Shown here in pieces: positions 1 through 6,133 of a DNA stretch of 17,623 bases; position 1 is the first letter of the stretch; the number at the start of each line of letters is the position of its first letter. The notes under the pieces are model-generated. The model worked only from the letters and a program-made list of their open reading frames with translations, was not told the origin of the DNA and did not search any database. This stretch comes from JBAZKK01 sp964456925 (GTDB lineage Bacteria; Omnitrophota; Gorgyraeia; Gygaellales; Profunditerraquicolaceae): NCBI GenBank assembly GCA_964456925.1, contig CAYWCX010000023.1, positions 1-17,623 of the forward strand, in the 5' to 3' direction. Position numbers and translations under genes: made by a program.

Positions 1-1541
1 TATTCCCATTCAATGGTGGCCGGAGGCTTGGACGAAATATCGTAAACTACGCGGTTGATGCCTTTAACGTGGTTGATAATACGGTTGGAAATTTTTTCCA
101 GCACCTCATAGGGAAGCCTTACCCAATCAGCAGTCATACCGTCAATGCTGCTGACGCAACGCAGCGCTATGACGTTCTCATAGGTGCGCTCGTCACCCAT
201 TACCCCCACGCTCTTAATAGGCAGGAGTATGGCGAACGACTGCCAGACCTGCTGGTAAAGCCCGGCATTGCGAATTTCATCCAGGACATGCTGGTCAACC
301 TCACGCAGTAAATTCAATCTTTCCGTAGTGATTTCCCCGATAATGCGGATAGCCAGGCCCGGACCGGGGAATGGCTGGCGGTAGATAATATTGTCGGGCA
401 GCCCTAATTCCCTGCCGATCTCCCTTACCTCGTCTTTGAATAAATCCCGCAGCGGTTCGATAAGTTTCAGTTTCATATGCTGCGGCAGGCCGCCTACATT
501 ATGATGGCTCTTGATGCGGCTGGAAGGCGCACCGGTCGCGGAGATGGATTCAATCACGTCCGGATAAAGCGTGCCCTGGGCAAGGAACTTCACCTTCTTG
601 ACCTTAGCGGCCTCCTCTTCAAAGACCTTTATGAATTCTTCGCCTATAATCTTGCGTTTGACCTCGGGGTCGCTAACGCCCTTCAAGCGCAGGATGAAAC
701 GCTTGCTTCTGTCCACACAACCTAAATTCAGGTGAAAGGCATCCTTAAAGACCTTGCGGATCTGCTGCGGTTCGTCTTTACGGAGCAGGCCGTTATCAAT
801 AAAGATACAGCGCGAATTCCTTCCGATAGCCTTATGCAGCAGTATTGCGGTTACCGAAGAATCAACGCCGCCGCTTAAACCCAGCACTATTTTATCGCGA
901 CCGACGGTCTTTTTGATGCTCTCGATGCTATCCTTGATAAAAGACTCCATCGTCCAGCGGCCGAGGCAGCCGCAAATCTTGAAAATAAAATTACCGATAA
1001 TCTGGTTTCCCTTTTCGGTATGGGTTACCTCGGGATGGAACTGCACCCCGAATATCTTCCTGGAAGTATGCGCGATGGCGGCAATGGGGGCATTTGCGGT
1101 ATGGGCGATTATCTTAAAACCCGGCGGTAATTTTTTCAGGTAGTCGCCGTGGCTGGCCCAGCAGGTAAAATTGCCCGGCATATGGCTGAAGAGGTCGCGG
1201 TTATAGTCCACGAAGAGCTCGGTCTTGCCGTATTCACGTCCGCTGGTATGCTTGACCTTACCTCCCAGCATCTCGGCAATCAGCTGCATACCGTAACAGA
1301 TGCCCAAAACCGGCACCCCCAATTTAAAAATCCCTTTATCAGGATGCGGGCTCTTCTTCTCCAGCACCGAGGCGGGCCCCCCGGAAAGGATGATGCCCTT
1401 CGGTGAAAACGCGGCAATCTCGCGTGCGCTGGTATTATAAGGTATGATGCGCGAAAATACCTTATTTTCACGCACCCTCCTGGCGATTAACTGGGTGTAC
1501 TGCGAACCGAAATCTAAAATAAGGATAACCTGGCGGGTCAT
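1..1541 (-). CDS. guaA: GMP synthase (glutamine-hydrolysing), complete except last base of stop
   Basis: Makes GMP from XMP, glutamine and ATP, the last step of guanine nucleotide synthesis, in the cytoplasm. I translated the minus strand from ATG at 1541 and found 513 uninterrupted codons ending in the family's usual C-terminus (KPPATIEWE). Only TA of the stop codon lies in the window. The class I glutamine amidotransferase domain occupies about residues 1-190, with nucleophile Cys82 in GICYGMQ and His169/Glu171 in FHPE. The ATP pyrophosphatase domain begins with the P-loop SGGVDSS at 223-229. The C-terminal dimerisation domain carries PFPGPGLAIRI. Length is normal for bacterial GuaA (about 510-525). 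The start overlaps the guaB3 stop as ATGA (1541-1538), so the two should be translationally coupled and share the promoter at 2788-2816. Nothing appears damaged. Confidence 0.97.
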   Translation of the reverse strand, partial: MTRQVILILDFGSQYTQLIARRVRENKVFSRIIPYNTSAREIAAFSPKGIILSGGPASVLEKKSPHPDKGIFKLGVPVLGICYGMQLIAEMLGGKVKHTSGREYGKTELFVDYNRDLFSHMPGNFTCWASHGDYLKKLPPGFKIIAHTANAPIAAIAHTSRKIFGVQFHPEVTHTEKGNQIIGNFIFKICGCLGRWTMESFIKDSIESIKKTVGRDKIVLGLSGGVDSSVTAILLHKAIGRNSRCIFIDNGLLRKDEPQQIRKVFKDAFHLNLGCVDRSKRFILRLKGVSDPEVKRKIIGEEFIKVFEEEAAKVKKVKFLAQGTLYPDVIESISATGAPSSRIKSHHNVGGLPQHMKLKLIEPLRDLFKDEVREIGRELGLPDNIIYRQPFPGPGLAIRIIGEITTERLNLLREVDQHVLDEIRNAGLYQQVWQSFAILLPIKSVGVMGDERTYENVIALRCVSSIDGMTADWVRLPYEVLEKISNRIINHVKGINRVVYDISSKPPATIEWE

Positions 1542-2698
1542 TTGCCCATCCCTATCCCCTGGCTGATCTGAAAGATTTTGCCTTCGGTCTGTATTGAGGG
1601 GGCGATGATGATTTCTACGTCGTGCATTTTCTTTAAATCCTCCGCACCCAGCGAACCCATTGAAGTTTTAAGCGCGCCCATAAGGTTTTGCGAACCGTCG
1701 TCAACTCTCGCCGGGCCAAAAAGGATATCCTTCAGGGTGCCGGTAGTGCCGACATAAATGCGCGTGCCGCGCGGAAGGTTTACGTGCGAGGTAGCCATGC
1801 CCCAGTGATAGCCCTTTCCCGGCGCTTCTTTGGCGCGGGCAAAACTGGAACCGATCATCACCGCGTCCGCTCCGCAGGCAAAGGCCTTGCAGATATCGCC
1901 GCCGCGGTTCATCCCCCCGTCGGTAATAATCGGGACGTACTTGCCGGTCCGCTTGAAATAAAAATCCCGCGCAGCGGCGGCATCCACGGTAGCGGTAACC
2001 TGCGGGACGCCTATTCCCAAGACCCCGCGGGTAGTGCAGGCCGCGCCCGGGCCGATGCCGATTAATAAACCGGCAGCGCCGGTCTTCATAAGTTCAACCG
2101 TAGTCTCGTAAGTAACACAGTTTCCGAGGACCACCGGAACCCTGGCGGATTTACAGAATTTATAAAGGTCGAGGCTCTTGTATTCTTTGGCTACGTGCTT
2201 GGTCGTGGTGACGGTGGACTGCACCACGAAGATGTCCGCCCCGGCGCTGATGGCAATCCGGGAGAACCTTTCGGCATGGGCCGGGATACAACTTACTACT
2301 ACCGTCCCCCCCTTTTTTTTGATTTCATTTACCCTTTTGGAGATTAATTTTTCCTTGATCGGGCTGGTATATATGGACTGGATTAATTCCGTGGCTTTCT
2401 GGGGAGTGGCTTTGGCAATACGTTTTAAGACTTCATCGGGGTCGCTGTAACGGGTTTGCACCCCGTCTAAATTCAACACCGCGATGCCGCCAAGCCTTGA
2501 CATCTCAACCGCAAACTTCACATCCACTACCCCGTCCATGGCTGCGGCTAAAATCGGGACGGCGAATTTCTTGCCGGCGATTTTAAAACTGATGTCAACC
2601 TCATTAGGATTAACGGTTTGCGCGCCAGGCACCAGCGCAATCTCGTCAAAACCGTAACAACGGCGCGAGCGCCTGCCTATACCTATCCACTCTGCCAT
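1538..2698 (-). CDS. guaB3: GuaB3-type IMP dehydrogenase family protein
   Basis: A TIM-barrel protein of the IMP dehydrogenase/GMP reductase superfamily, predicted to oxidise IMP to XMP with NAD, feeding GuaA. The catalytic Cys221 sits in GIGPGAACTTR, the family's Cys loop, followed by GxPQVTA. The phosphate-binding ITDGGMNRGGDICKA segment begins at 258, and GTTGTL plus DDGSQNLMGALKTSMG lie near the C-terminus. At 386 residues it is about 100 shorter than canonical GuaB and has no CBS pair between barrel halves. This and the N-terminus (IGRRSRRCYGFDEIALVPG) match the GuaB3 group (IMP dehydrogenase-related family 2). The segment between GSSFARA and PRGTR is short and lacks the DRYFQ-like flap sequence of ordinary IMPDH. 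Start ATG 2698 is preceded by AGGAG at 2706-2710. The family assignment is firm. IMPDH activity is inferred from the family and from the adjacent guaA. Confidence 0.92.
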   Translation of the reverse strand: MAEWIGIGRRSRRCYGFDEIALVPGAQTVNPNEVDISFKIAGKKFAVPILAAAMDGVVDVKFAVEMSRLGGIAVLNLDGVQTRYSDPDEVLKRIAKATPQKATELIQSIYTSPIKEKLISKRVNEIKKKGGTVVVSCIPAHAERFSRIAISAGADIFVVQSTVTTTKHVAKEYKSLDLYKFCKSARVPVVLGNCVTYETTVELMKTGAAGLLIGIGPGAACTTRGVLGIGVPQVTATVDAAAARDFYFKRTGKYVPIITDGGMNRGGDICKAFACGADAVMIGSSFARAKEAPGKGYHWGMATSHVNLPRGTRIYVGTTGTLKDILFGPARVDDGSQNLMGALKTSMGSLGAEDLKKMHDVEIIIAPSIQTEGKIFQISQGIGMGK

Positions 2699-2705
2699 TT
2701 TCTGA

Positions 2706-2816
2706 CTCCTTTATAACTCCTTATTTATCAATGACTTATATCTCAAAATTCCTCTTCCGGGGGCATCTTAAGAAATGATTGAGAAGGATTCTACACCCGT
2801 ATGGCTGGCTTGTCAA
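2706..2816 (-). promoter_or_regulatory. Promoter and 5' leader of guaB3-guaA
   Basis: On the minus strand, TTGACA (2816-2811) is followed by a 17-base spacer and TAGAAT (2793-2788). This is a strong sigma70-type match, with one mismatch in the -10 box. Transcription should begin near 2781, giving a leader of about 80 bases that ends with the ribosome binding site AGGAG (2710-2706), seven bases before the guaB3 ATG. The promoter lies immediately downstream of the groEL terminator, so guaB3-guaA is probably an independent unit. I saw no obvious riboswitch fold or operator in the leader. Confidence 0.8.
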
Positions 2817-2820
2817 TGAT

Positions 2821-2866
2821 TATTTTAAAATAAAAAGCGCAGAGTTTTTTAGGCCCTGCGCTTTTT
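2821..2866 (-). terminator. Rho-independent terminator after groEL
   Basis: An 11-bp inverted repeat (AAAAAGCGCAG at 2832-2842 pairing with CTGCGCTTTTT at 2856-2866) encloses a 13-base loop. Read on the minus strand it starts about 25 bases after the groEL stop and ends in TTTTTATTTT, a typical intrinsic terminator. The A-rich flank makes it symmetrical, but no gene on the plus strand needs it. Confidence 0.88.
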
Positions 2867-2891
2867 TGAATCAACGCCTGTTTTTGAGAAC

Positions 2892-4523
2892 TTAATACAT
2901 GCCGCCCATTCCGCCGCCTCCCGGTGGCATCGGAGGCATCTTATCTTCCTTTTCAGGCTTGTCCGCTACCAGCGTTTCGGTAGTCAGAAGCAGTGCCGCG
3001 ATACTGGAAGCGTTCTGAAGCGCGGTGCGGGTAACCTTGGTAGGGTCAATTACGCCTGCCTCAATCATATCCACATAGGCATCCTGATTGACATCGTAAC
3101 CTACATTGGTCTTCTCTGTCTTTATGCGCTGCGCTACCACGGAACCTTCGAGGCCGGCGTTCTCGACAATTTGCCTTAAGGGCTCTTCGATTGCCCTCTT
3201 GACGATGTTGATGCCGATCTTCTCGTCCCCGTCTGCTTTGATTTTATCCAAGGCCGCGATAGTGCGTATAAGCGCCACTCCGCCTCCCGGAACAATACCT
3301 TCCTGGGAAGCTGCGCGGGTAGCGTGCAGGGCATCCTCTACCCTTGCCTTCTTCTCTTTCATTTCGGTCTCGGTGGCAGCGCCGATATTAATCACCGCTA
3401 CGCCCCCGGCGAGTTTTGCCAGGCGCTCCTGCAGTTTCTCTTTGTCATAATCCGAATCACTGTCCTCCACCTGCTTCTTGATCTGGGCAATCCTGCCGTT
3501 AATGGCCTGGGTCTTGCCTGCGCCTTCAACGATAGTGGTATTTTCTTTGTCAACCTTAACCCTCTTGGCGCGCCCCAAATCGTCAATATCTACATTTTCC
3601 AGTTTGATACCGAGGTCTTCGGTAAGGGCCTTACCGCCGGTAAGAACCGCGATATCCTCTAACATTGCCTTGCGCCTGTCGCCGTAACCCGGGGCCTTCA
3701 CTGCACAGGCCATAAAGGTGCCGCGGATCTTATTGACTACTAAAGTAGCCAACGCTTCGCCCTCGACTTCTTCGGCAACAATGAGAAGCGGTTTACCGGT
3801 GCGGGCGATTTTCTCTAAGAGGGGAAGGATATCCTTAACGGCAGCAATCTTCTTTTCGTATATCAGGATATAAGGGTCTTCCAGTATTACTTCCATCCTT
3901 TCGGCATCGGTAACAAAATAAGGGGAAAGGTAACCCTGGTCAAACTGCATTCCTTCAACCACATCAAGGGTAGTCGCGGTGGACTTGGCTTCTTCTACGG
4001 TAATAACGCCGTCCTTGCCGACCTTATCCATTGCCTCGGCAATCAACTCGCCGATAGCGGTATCGGAGTTTGCCGCGATTGAGGCGACCTGGGCTACTTC
4101 CTTCTTATCCTTAATGGGCGTGGAAAGCTTGCCTAATTCTTCAACAATCTTGGCAACTGCCTTGTCGACCCCGCGCTTTAACTCCATGGGGTTGGCGCCG
4201 GCAGTAACGTTTTTCAAGCCCTCGCGGTAAATCGCCTCGGCCAGTAACGTGGCGGTGGTAGTGCCGTCACCGGCAATATCCGAGGTCTTCTCCGCTACCT
4301 CTTTTACCATCTGGGCGCCCATGTTCTCGAAATTGTCCTCAAGTTCAATCTCCTTTGCTACTGTCACGCCGTCCTTGGTAATGGTGGGGGAGCCGAATTT
4401 CTTGTCAATCACTACATTGCGGCCCTTTGGGCCCAACGTTACCTTTACCGCGGCAGAAAGCTGCTCGATGCCGCTTAGGATTTTACGGCGCGCTTCGTCG
4501 CTATATAAAAGTTCCTTTGCCAT
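2892..4523 (-). CDS. groEL: Chaperonin GroEL (60 kDa subunit)
   Basis: ATP-driven protein-folding chamber, working with GroES in the cytoplasm. The 543-residue protein is full length. It shows the N-terminal ATP site (TLGPKGRNVVIDKKFGSP, then AGDGTTTATLLAEAI containing the nucleotide-binding DGTTT). The equatorial catalytic Asp region is VEDALHATRAASQEGIVPGGGVAL, and the flexible tail ends in GGGGMGGMY, close to the usual GGM repeats. It starts 14 bases after the groES stop behind a strong AGGAGG (in AAAGGAGGTTGTTGGCATG). It is the second gene of the CIRCE-controlled groES-groEL operon and is followed by an intrinsic terminator. Only one groEL copy is visible in the window. Confidence 0.99.
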   Translation of the reverse strand: MAKELLYSDEARRKILSGIEQLSAAVKVTLGPKGRNVVIDKKFGSPTITKDGVTVAKEIELEDNFENMGAQMVKEVAEKTSDIAGDGTTTATLLAEAIYREGLKNVTAGANPMELKRGVDKAVAKIVEELGKLSTPIKDKKEVAQVASIAANSDTAIGELIAEAMDKVGKDGVITVEEAKSTATTLDVVEGMQFDQGYLSPYFVTDAERMEVILEDPYILIYEKKIAAVKDILPLLEKIARTGKPLLIVAEEVEGEALATLVVNKIRGTFMACAVKAPGYGDRRKAMLEDIAVLTGGKALTEDLGIKLENVDIDDLGRAKRVKVDKENTTIVEGAGKTQAINGRIAQIKKQVEDSDSDYDKEKLQERLAKLAGGVAVINIGAATETEMKEKKARVEDALHATRAASQEGIVPGGGVALIRTIAALDKIKADGDEKIGINIVKRAIEEPLRQIVENAGLEGSVVAQRIKTEKTNVGYDVNQDAYVDMIEAGVIDPTKVTRTALQNASSIAALLLTTETLVADKPEKEDKMPPMPPGGGGMGGMY

Positions 4524-4537
4524 GCCAACAACCTCCT

Positions 4538-4828
4538 TTATCTTATTATCGCGAGAATGTCCTCCTCGCGCATAATCAATAATTCTTCGCCGTCCTTGGT
4601 GGTAATCTCATTGCCGGAATATTTTCCGTATAATACCCTGTCTCCCACCTTGACCTCTAACGAAGCAATATTGCCGTTATCAAGAAGCTTGCCTTTGCCG
4701 ACAGCCACAATCTCGCCCTCCTGGGGCTTTTCTTTTGCCGTATCAGGCAAAACAATCCCGCCCTTCGTCTTGTTTTCTGCCTCTAAGGGCTTCACTACTA
4801 CGCGGTCTGCCAATGGTTGAATCTTCAT
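4538..4828 (-). CDS. groES: Co-chaperonin GroES (10 kDa)
   Basis: Heptameric lid of the GroEL chamber. The 96-residue length is standard. The opening MKIQPLADRVVVKPL is typical, and the mobile loop around residues 20-35 carries the GroEL-contacting IVL tripeptide (GGIVLPDTAKEKPQEG). The conserved DRVLYGKYSGNEI segment follows. Start ATG 4828 has a near-perfect Shine-Dalgarno AGGAGGTG (4842-4835) at eight bases, downstream of the CIRCE element and promoter. It is the first gene of the heat-shock operon. Confidence 0.99.
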   Translation of the reverse strand: MKIQPLADRVVVKPLEAENKTKGGIVLPDTAKEKPQEGEIVAVGKGKLLDNGNIASLEVKVGDRVLYGKYSGNEITTKDGEELLIMREEDILAIIR

Positions 4829-4871
4829 ACTTCACACCTCCTCTTTGATTGTTAATTTTAGTCCGCCATCA

Positions 4872-4898
4872 TTAGCACTCATCCTACAAGAGTGCTAA
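4872..4898 (-). promoter_or_regulatory. CIRCE operator (HrcA binding site)
   Basis: A perfect inverted repeat TTAGCACTC-N9-GAGTGCTAA spans 4872-4898, matching the published CIRCE consensus in all 18 arm positions. It lies in the groES 5' leader and overlaps the last T of the -10 box. HrcA bound here would block initiation until heat or misfolded protein draws GroEL away from HrcA. The hrcA gene is not in this window. Confidence 0.97.
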
Positions 4899-4925
4899 TT
4901 ATAAAATAAAAAAAAATCTTGTCAA
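4898..4925 (-). promoter_or_regulatory. groES-groEL promoter
   Basis: TTGACA (4925-4920), a 16-base T-rich spacer, and TATAAT (4903-4898) form a vegetative sigma70/sigmaA-type promoter on the minus strand. The CIRCE repeat begins at the last base of the -10 box, the usual layout for HrcA repression. The -35 box lies only nine bases beyond the PilZ gene stop codon, and no terminator separates them. Confidence 0.92.
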
Positions 4926-4934
4926 GTATTTTTT

Positions 4935-5276
4935 TTACGCCATCGCCCCTGAAGCCCGGATAAAAGGCGCCATCCCCATCAGGTCTATCCGGCTTAAACG
5001 CACCCCTACGCGGTATCTATCGGGTTCCAGCTGTTGCAACCAAGCTACTTCTCCACGCGTGTAATATGTTTCTCCCTTATCGGGTATGGGCAGCCACATC
5101 TCCAGCGGGGTGCGCGGCTCTACCCGCCTCTCGGTAACCATGCCGATGCCGGCAGCGCTGATATCCTCGGTATGCACCAGATTCCACTTATTGGTAAGGG
5201 TATTGAGAAAGCGCATGCTGATCCGCAGGGGGCTTCTCTGAAAGATTCTCTTATCTTGCGAGGTATCTGTCTGCAT
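4935..5276 (-). CDS. PilZ-domain protein (predicted c-di-GMP receptor)
   Basis: A 113-residue single-domain protein. The c-di-GMP-binding signature is present: RxxxR as RIFQR (residues 10-14) near the N-terminus and DxSxxG as DISAAG (about residues 39-44). A beta-rich remainder includes RGEVAWLQQLEPDRYRVGVRL, typical of PilZ. It has no signal peptide, membrane segment or output domain, so it probably acts by docking on a partner when the second messenger rises. The partner cannot be named. The ATG at 5276 is the only usable start in this frame: no ATG, GTG or TTG lies between it and the upstream in-frame TAG, and starting at the next Met would remove the RxxxR motif. There is no recognisable Shine-Dalgarno before it. 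It has its own promoter and sits between the coaX end and groES. Confidence 0.88.
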   Translation of the reverse strand: MQTDTSQDKRIFQRSPLRISMRFLNTLTNKWNLVHTEDISAAGIGMVTERRVEPRTPLEMWLPIPDKGETYYTRGEVAWLQQLEPDRYRVGVRLSRIDLMGMAPFIRASGAMA

Positions 5277-5362
5277 GGAAATAAAAAACCACGGATTATC
5301 TCTTCGACCCCTCCGTGGCTTTCGCGACCCGTTTAGAGTTACGCATCTTCCATTCTAGAATT
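5277..5362 (-). promoter_or_regulatory. Structured 5' leader of the PilZ gene (possible riboswitch or attenuator)
   Basis: About 85 transcribed bases lie between the predicted transcription start and the PilZ ATG. They contain GCGAAAGC (a GAAA tetraloop closed by GC pairs), a repeated GGGTCG, and a seven-bp hairpin with a T-run. They also hold a possible 16-codon reading frame from ATG 5346 to TAA 5296 (MRNSKRVAKATEGSKR) with no convincing ribosome site. The stretch GCGAAAGCCACGGA recalls the GCAAAGCCACGG core of c-di-GMP-I (GEMM) riboswitches, which would fit a PilZ gene. However, the other conserved half (GGCAAACC) is not present, so this is only a resemblance. Confidence 0.35.
5283..5318 (-). 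terminator. Terminator-like hairpin just upstream of the PilZ start
   Basis: On the minus strand, CCACGGA (5318-5312) pairs with TCCGTGG (5295-5289) around a 16-base loop and is followed by six T residues (5288-5283). A-U pairs can lengthen the stem. It could end read-through from the coaX operon, or it could be the expression platform of an attenuator for the PilZ gene. Because it lies downstream of the PilZ promoter and only six bases separate its T-run from the PilZ ATG, it should affect PilZ expression in either case. Confidence 0.6.
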
Positions 5363-5369
5363 CTTAACC

Positions 5370-5398
5370 ATTATAAACTAAAAGCGCTTTTTTGTCAA
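5370..5398 (-). promoter_or_regulatory. PilZ gene promoter, perfect consensus
   Basis: TTGACA (5398-5393), exactly 17 bases, then TATAAT (5375-5370): a full match to the sigma70/sigmaA consensus at ideal spacing. The -35 box and most of the spacer lie in the final codons of coaX. The spacer contains the 12-bp palindrome AAAAGCGCTTTT, which may be an operator or simply coaX codons. Transcription should start near 5362. Confidence 0.88.
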
Positions 5399-6133
5399 GG
5401 AGTTACTGCAATAAAGCAGGCTTAATCCCTTAAGGGTCAAATCCGTATCTAACCGGTCGAAACCCCCGATATATTTCGCCAGGAGGACGCTATCCCCTCC
5501 GGTAAGGATTACAACCGCATCTTTGCCTGTCTTATTTTTGATGCGGCGTATCAAATCCTGCGCCATTGCCGCAAAGCCGTAAACGATGCCGCTCAGCATG
5601 CTGCTTGCGGTATCCCTGCCGATGAACTCAGGGGGCCTTTTTAATTTTATGCGGGGCAGCAGCGCGGTTTTCTCGGCAAGGCTTTCGAGGGAAAGACCCA
5701 GGCCCGGCAGGATCATACCGCCGAGGTATTCTTTTTTGCGCGAGACCACATCAAAGGTAACCGCAGTGCCGAAATCCACCACAATGGCAGGCGCTCCGTA
5801 AAGCCGGACCGCGGCATAGGCATTTACCAGCCGGTCCTGGCCGACCTGGCGGGGCCGGCGGTAACGGTTAATTATAGGTATAATGATATCGCTGCCTGCG
5901 ACTACCGGCCTCTTTGTTATAAAACCCGCCAAATCCTTCTTTAATAAAACGCCGGCGGCAGGCACTACGCTGGATATTATCACCGCCCTGATTTTATTCC
6001 TTTTAAATATCGCTTTTAGGTCCTTGTGGTAGGAAGGCTGCCGCGTCGCGATGCTGTAACGCTTCAGAAGGCGCCCCCTTCTAAACACCCCAAGGCTTAT
6101 ATTCGTATTACCTATATCAATGGCTAACAGCAT
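5378..6133 (-). CDS. coaX: Type III pantothenate kinase
   Basis: Phosphorylates pantothenate, the first committed step of coenzyme A synthesis. Of 251 residues, the motifs are all present: the ATP-phosphate loop DIGNTN (6-11), GxDR as GQDR (98-101) for pantothenate binding, the catalytic Asp120 in DFGTAVTFD, GGMILPG (138-144), and TGGD near residue 213. These define the CoaX class of the acetate and sugar kinase superfamily, which usually needs a monovalent cation and is not inhibited by CoA. The ATG at 6133 lies inside the uvrB coding end (17-base overlap), so translation is probably coupled. It appears to be the last gene of the long operon. The next gene has its own promoter starting within the coaX 3' end. 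Confidence 0.96.
   Translation of the reverse strand: MLLAIDIGNTNISLGVFRRGRLLKRYSIATRQPSYHKDLKAIFKRNKIRAVIISSVVPAAGVLLKKDLAGFITKRPVVAGSDIIIPIINRYRRPRQVGQDRLVNAYAAVRLYGAPAIVVDFGTAVTFDVVSRKKEYLGGMILPGLGLSLESLAEKTALLPRIKLKRPPEFIGRDTASSMLSGIVYGFAAMAQDLIRRIKNKTGKDAVVILTGGDSVLLAKYIGGFDRLDTDLTLKGLSLLYCSNSLTKKRF

Noticed and set aside
1280..1471. A minus-strand 63-codon frame inside guaA, which at first suggested guaA was broken
   Set aside because: Translating from ATG 1541 gives 513 uninterrupted codons in the correct frame with all GuaA motifs. The short frame is a shadow.
2706..2781. A purine riboswitch in the guaB3 leader
   Set aside because: The leader is about 75 bases of AT-rich sequence without the conserved loop and junction sequences I would expect or an obvious three-way junction.
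4904..4934. A-rich tract (plus strand) as a possible terminator between the PilZ gene and groES
   Set aside because: No stem precedes the T-run in the direction of transcription. It is the promoter spacer and flanking sequence.
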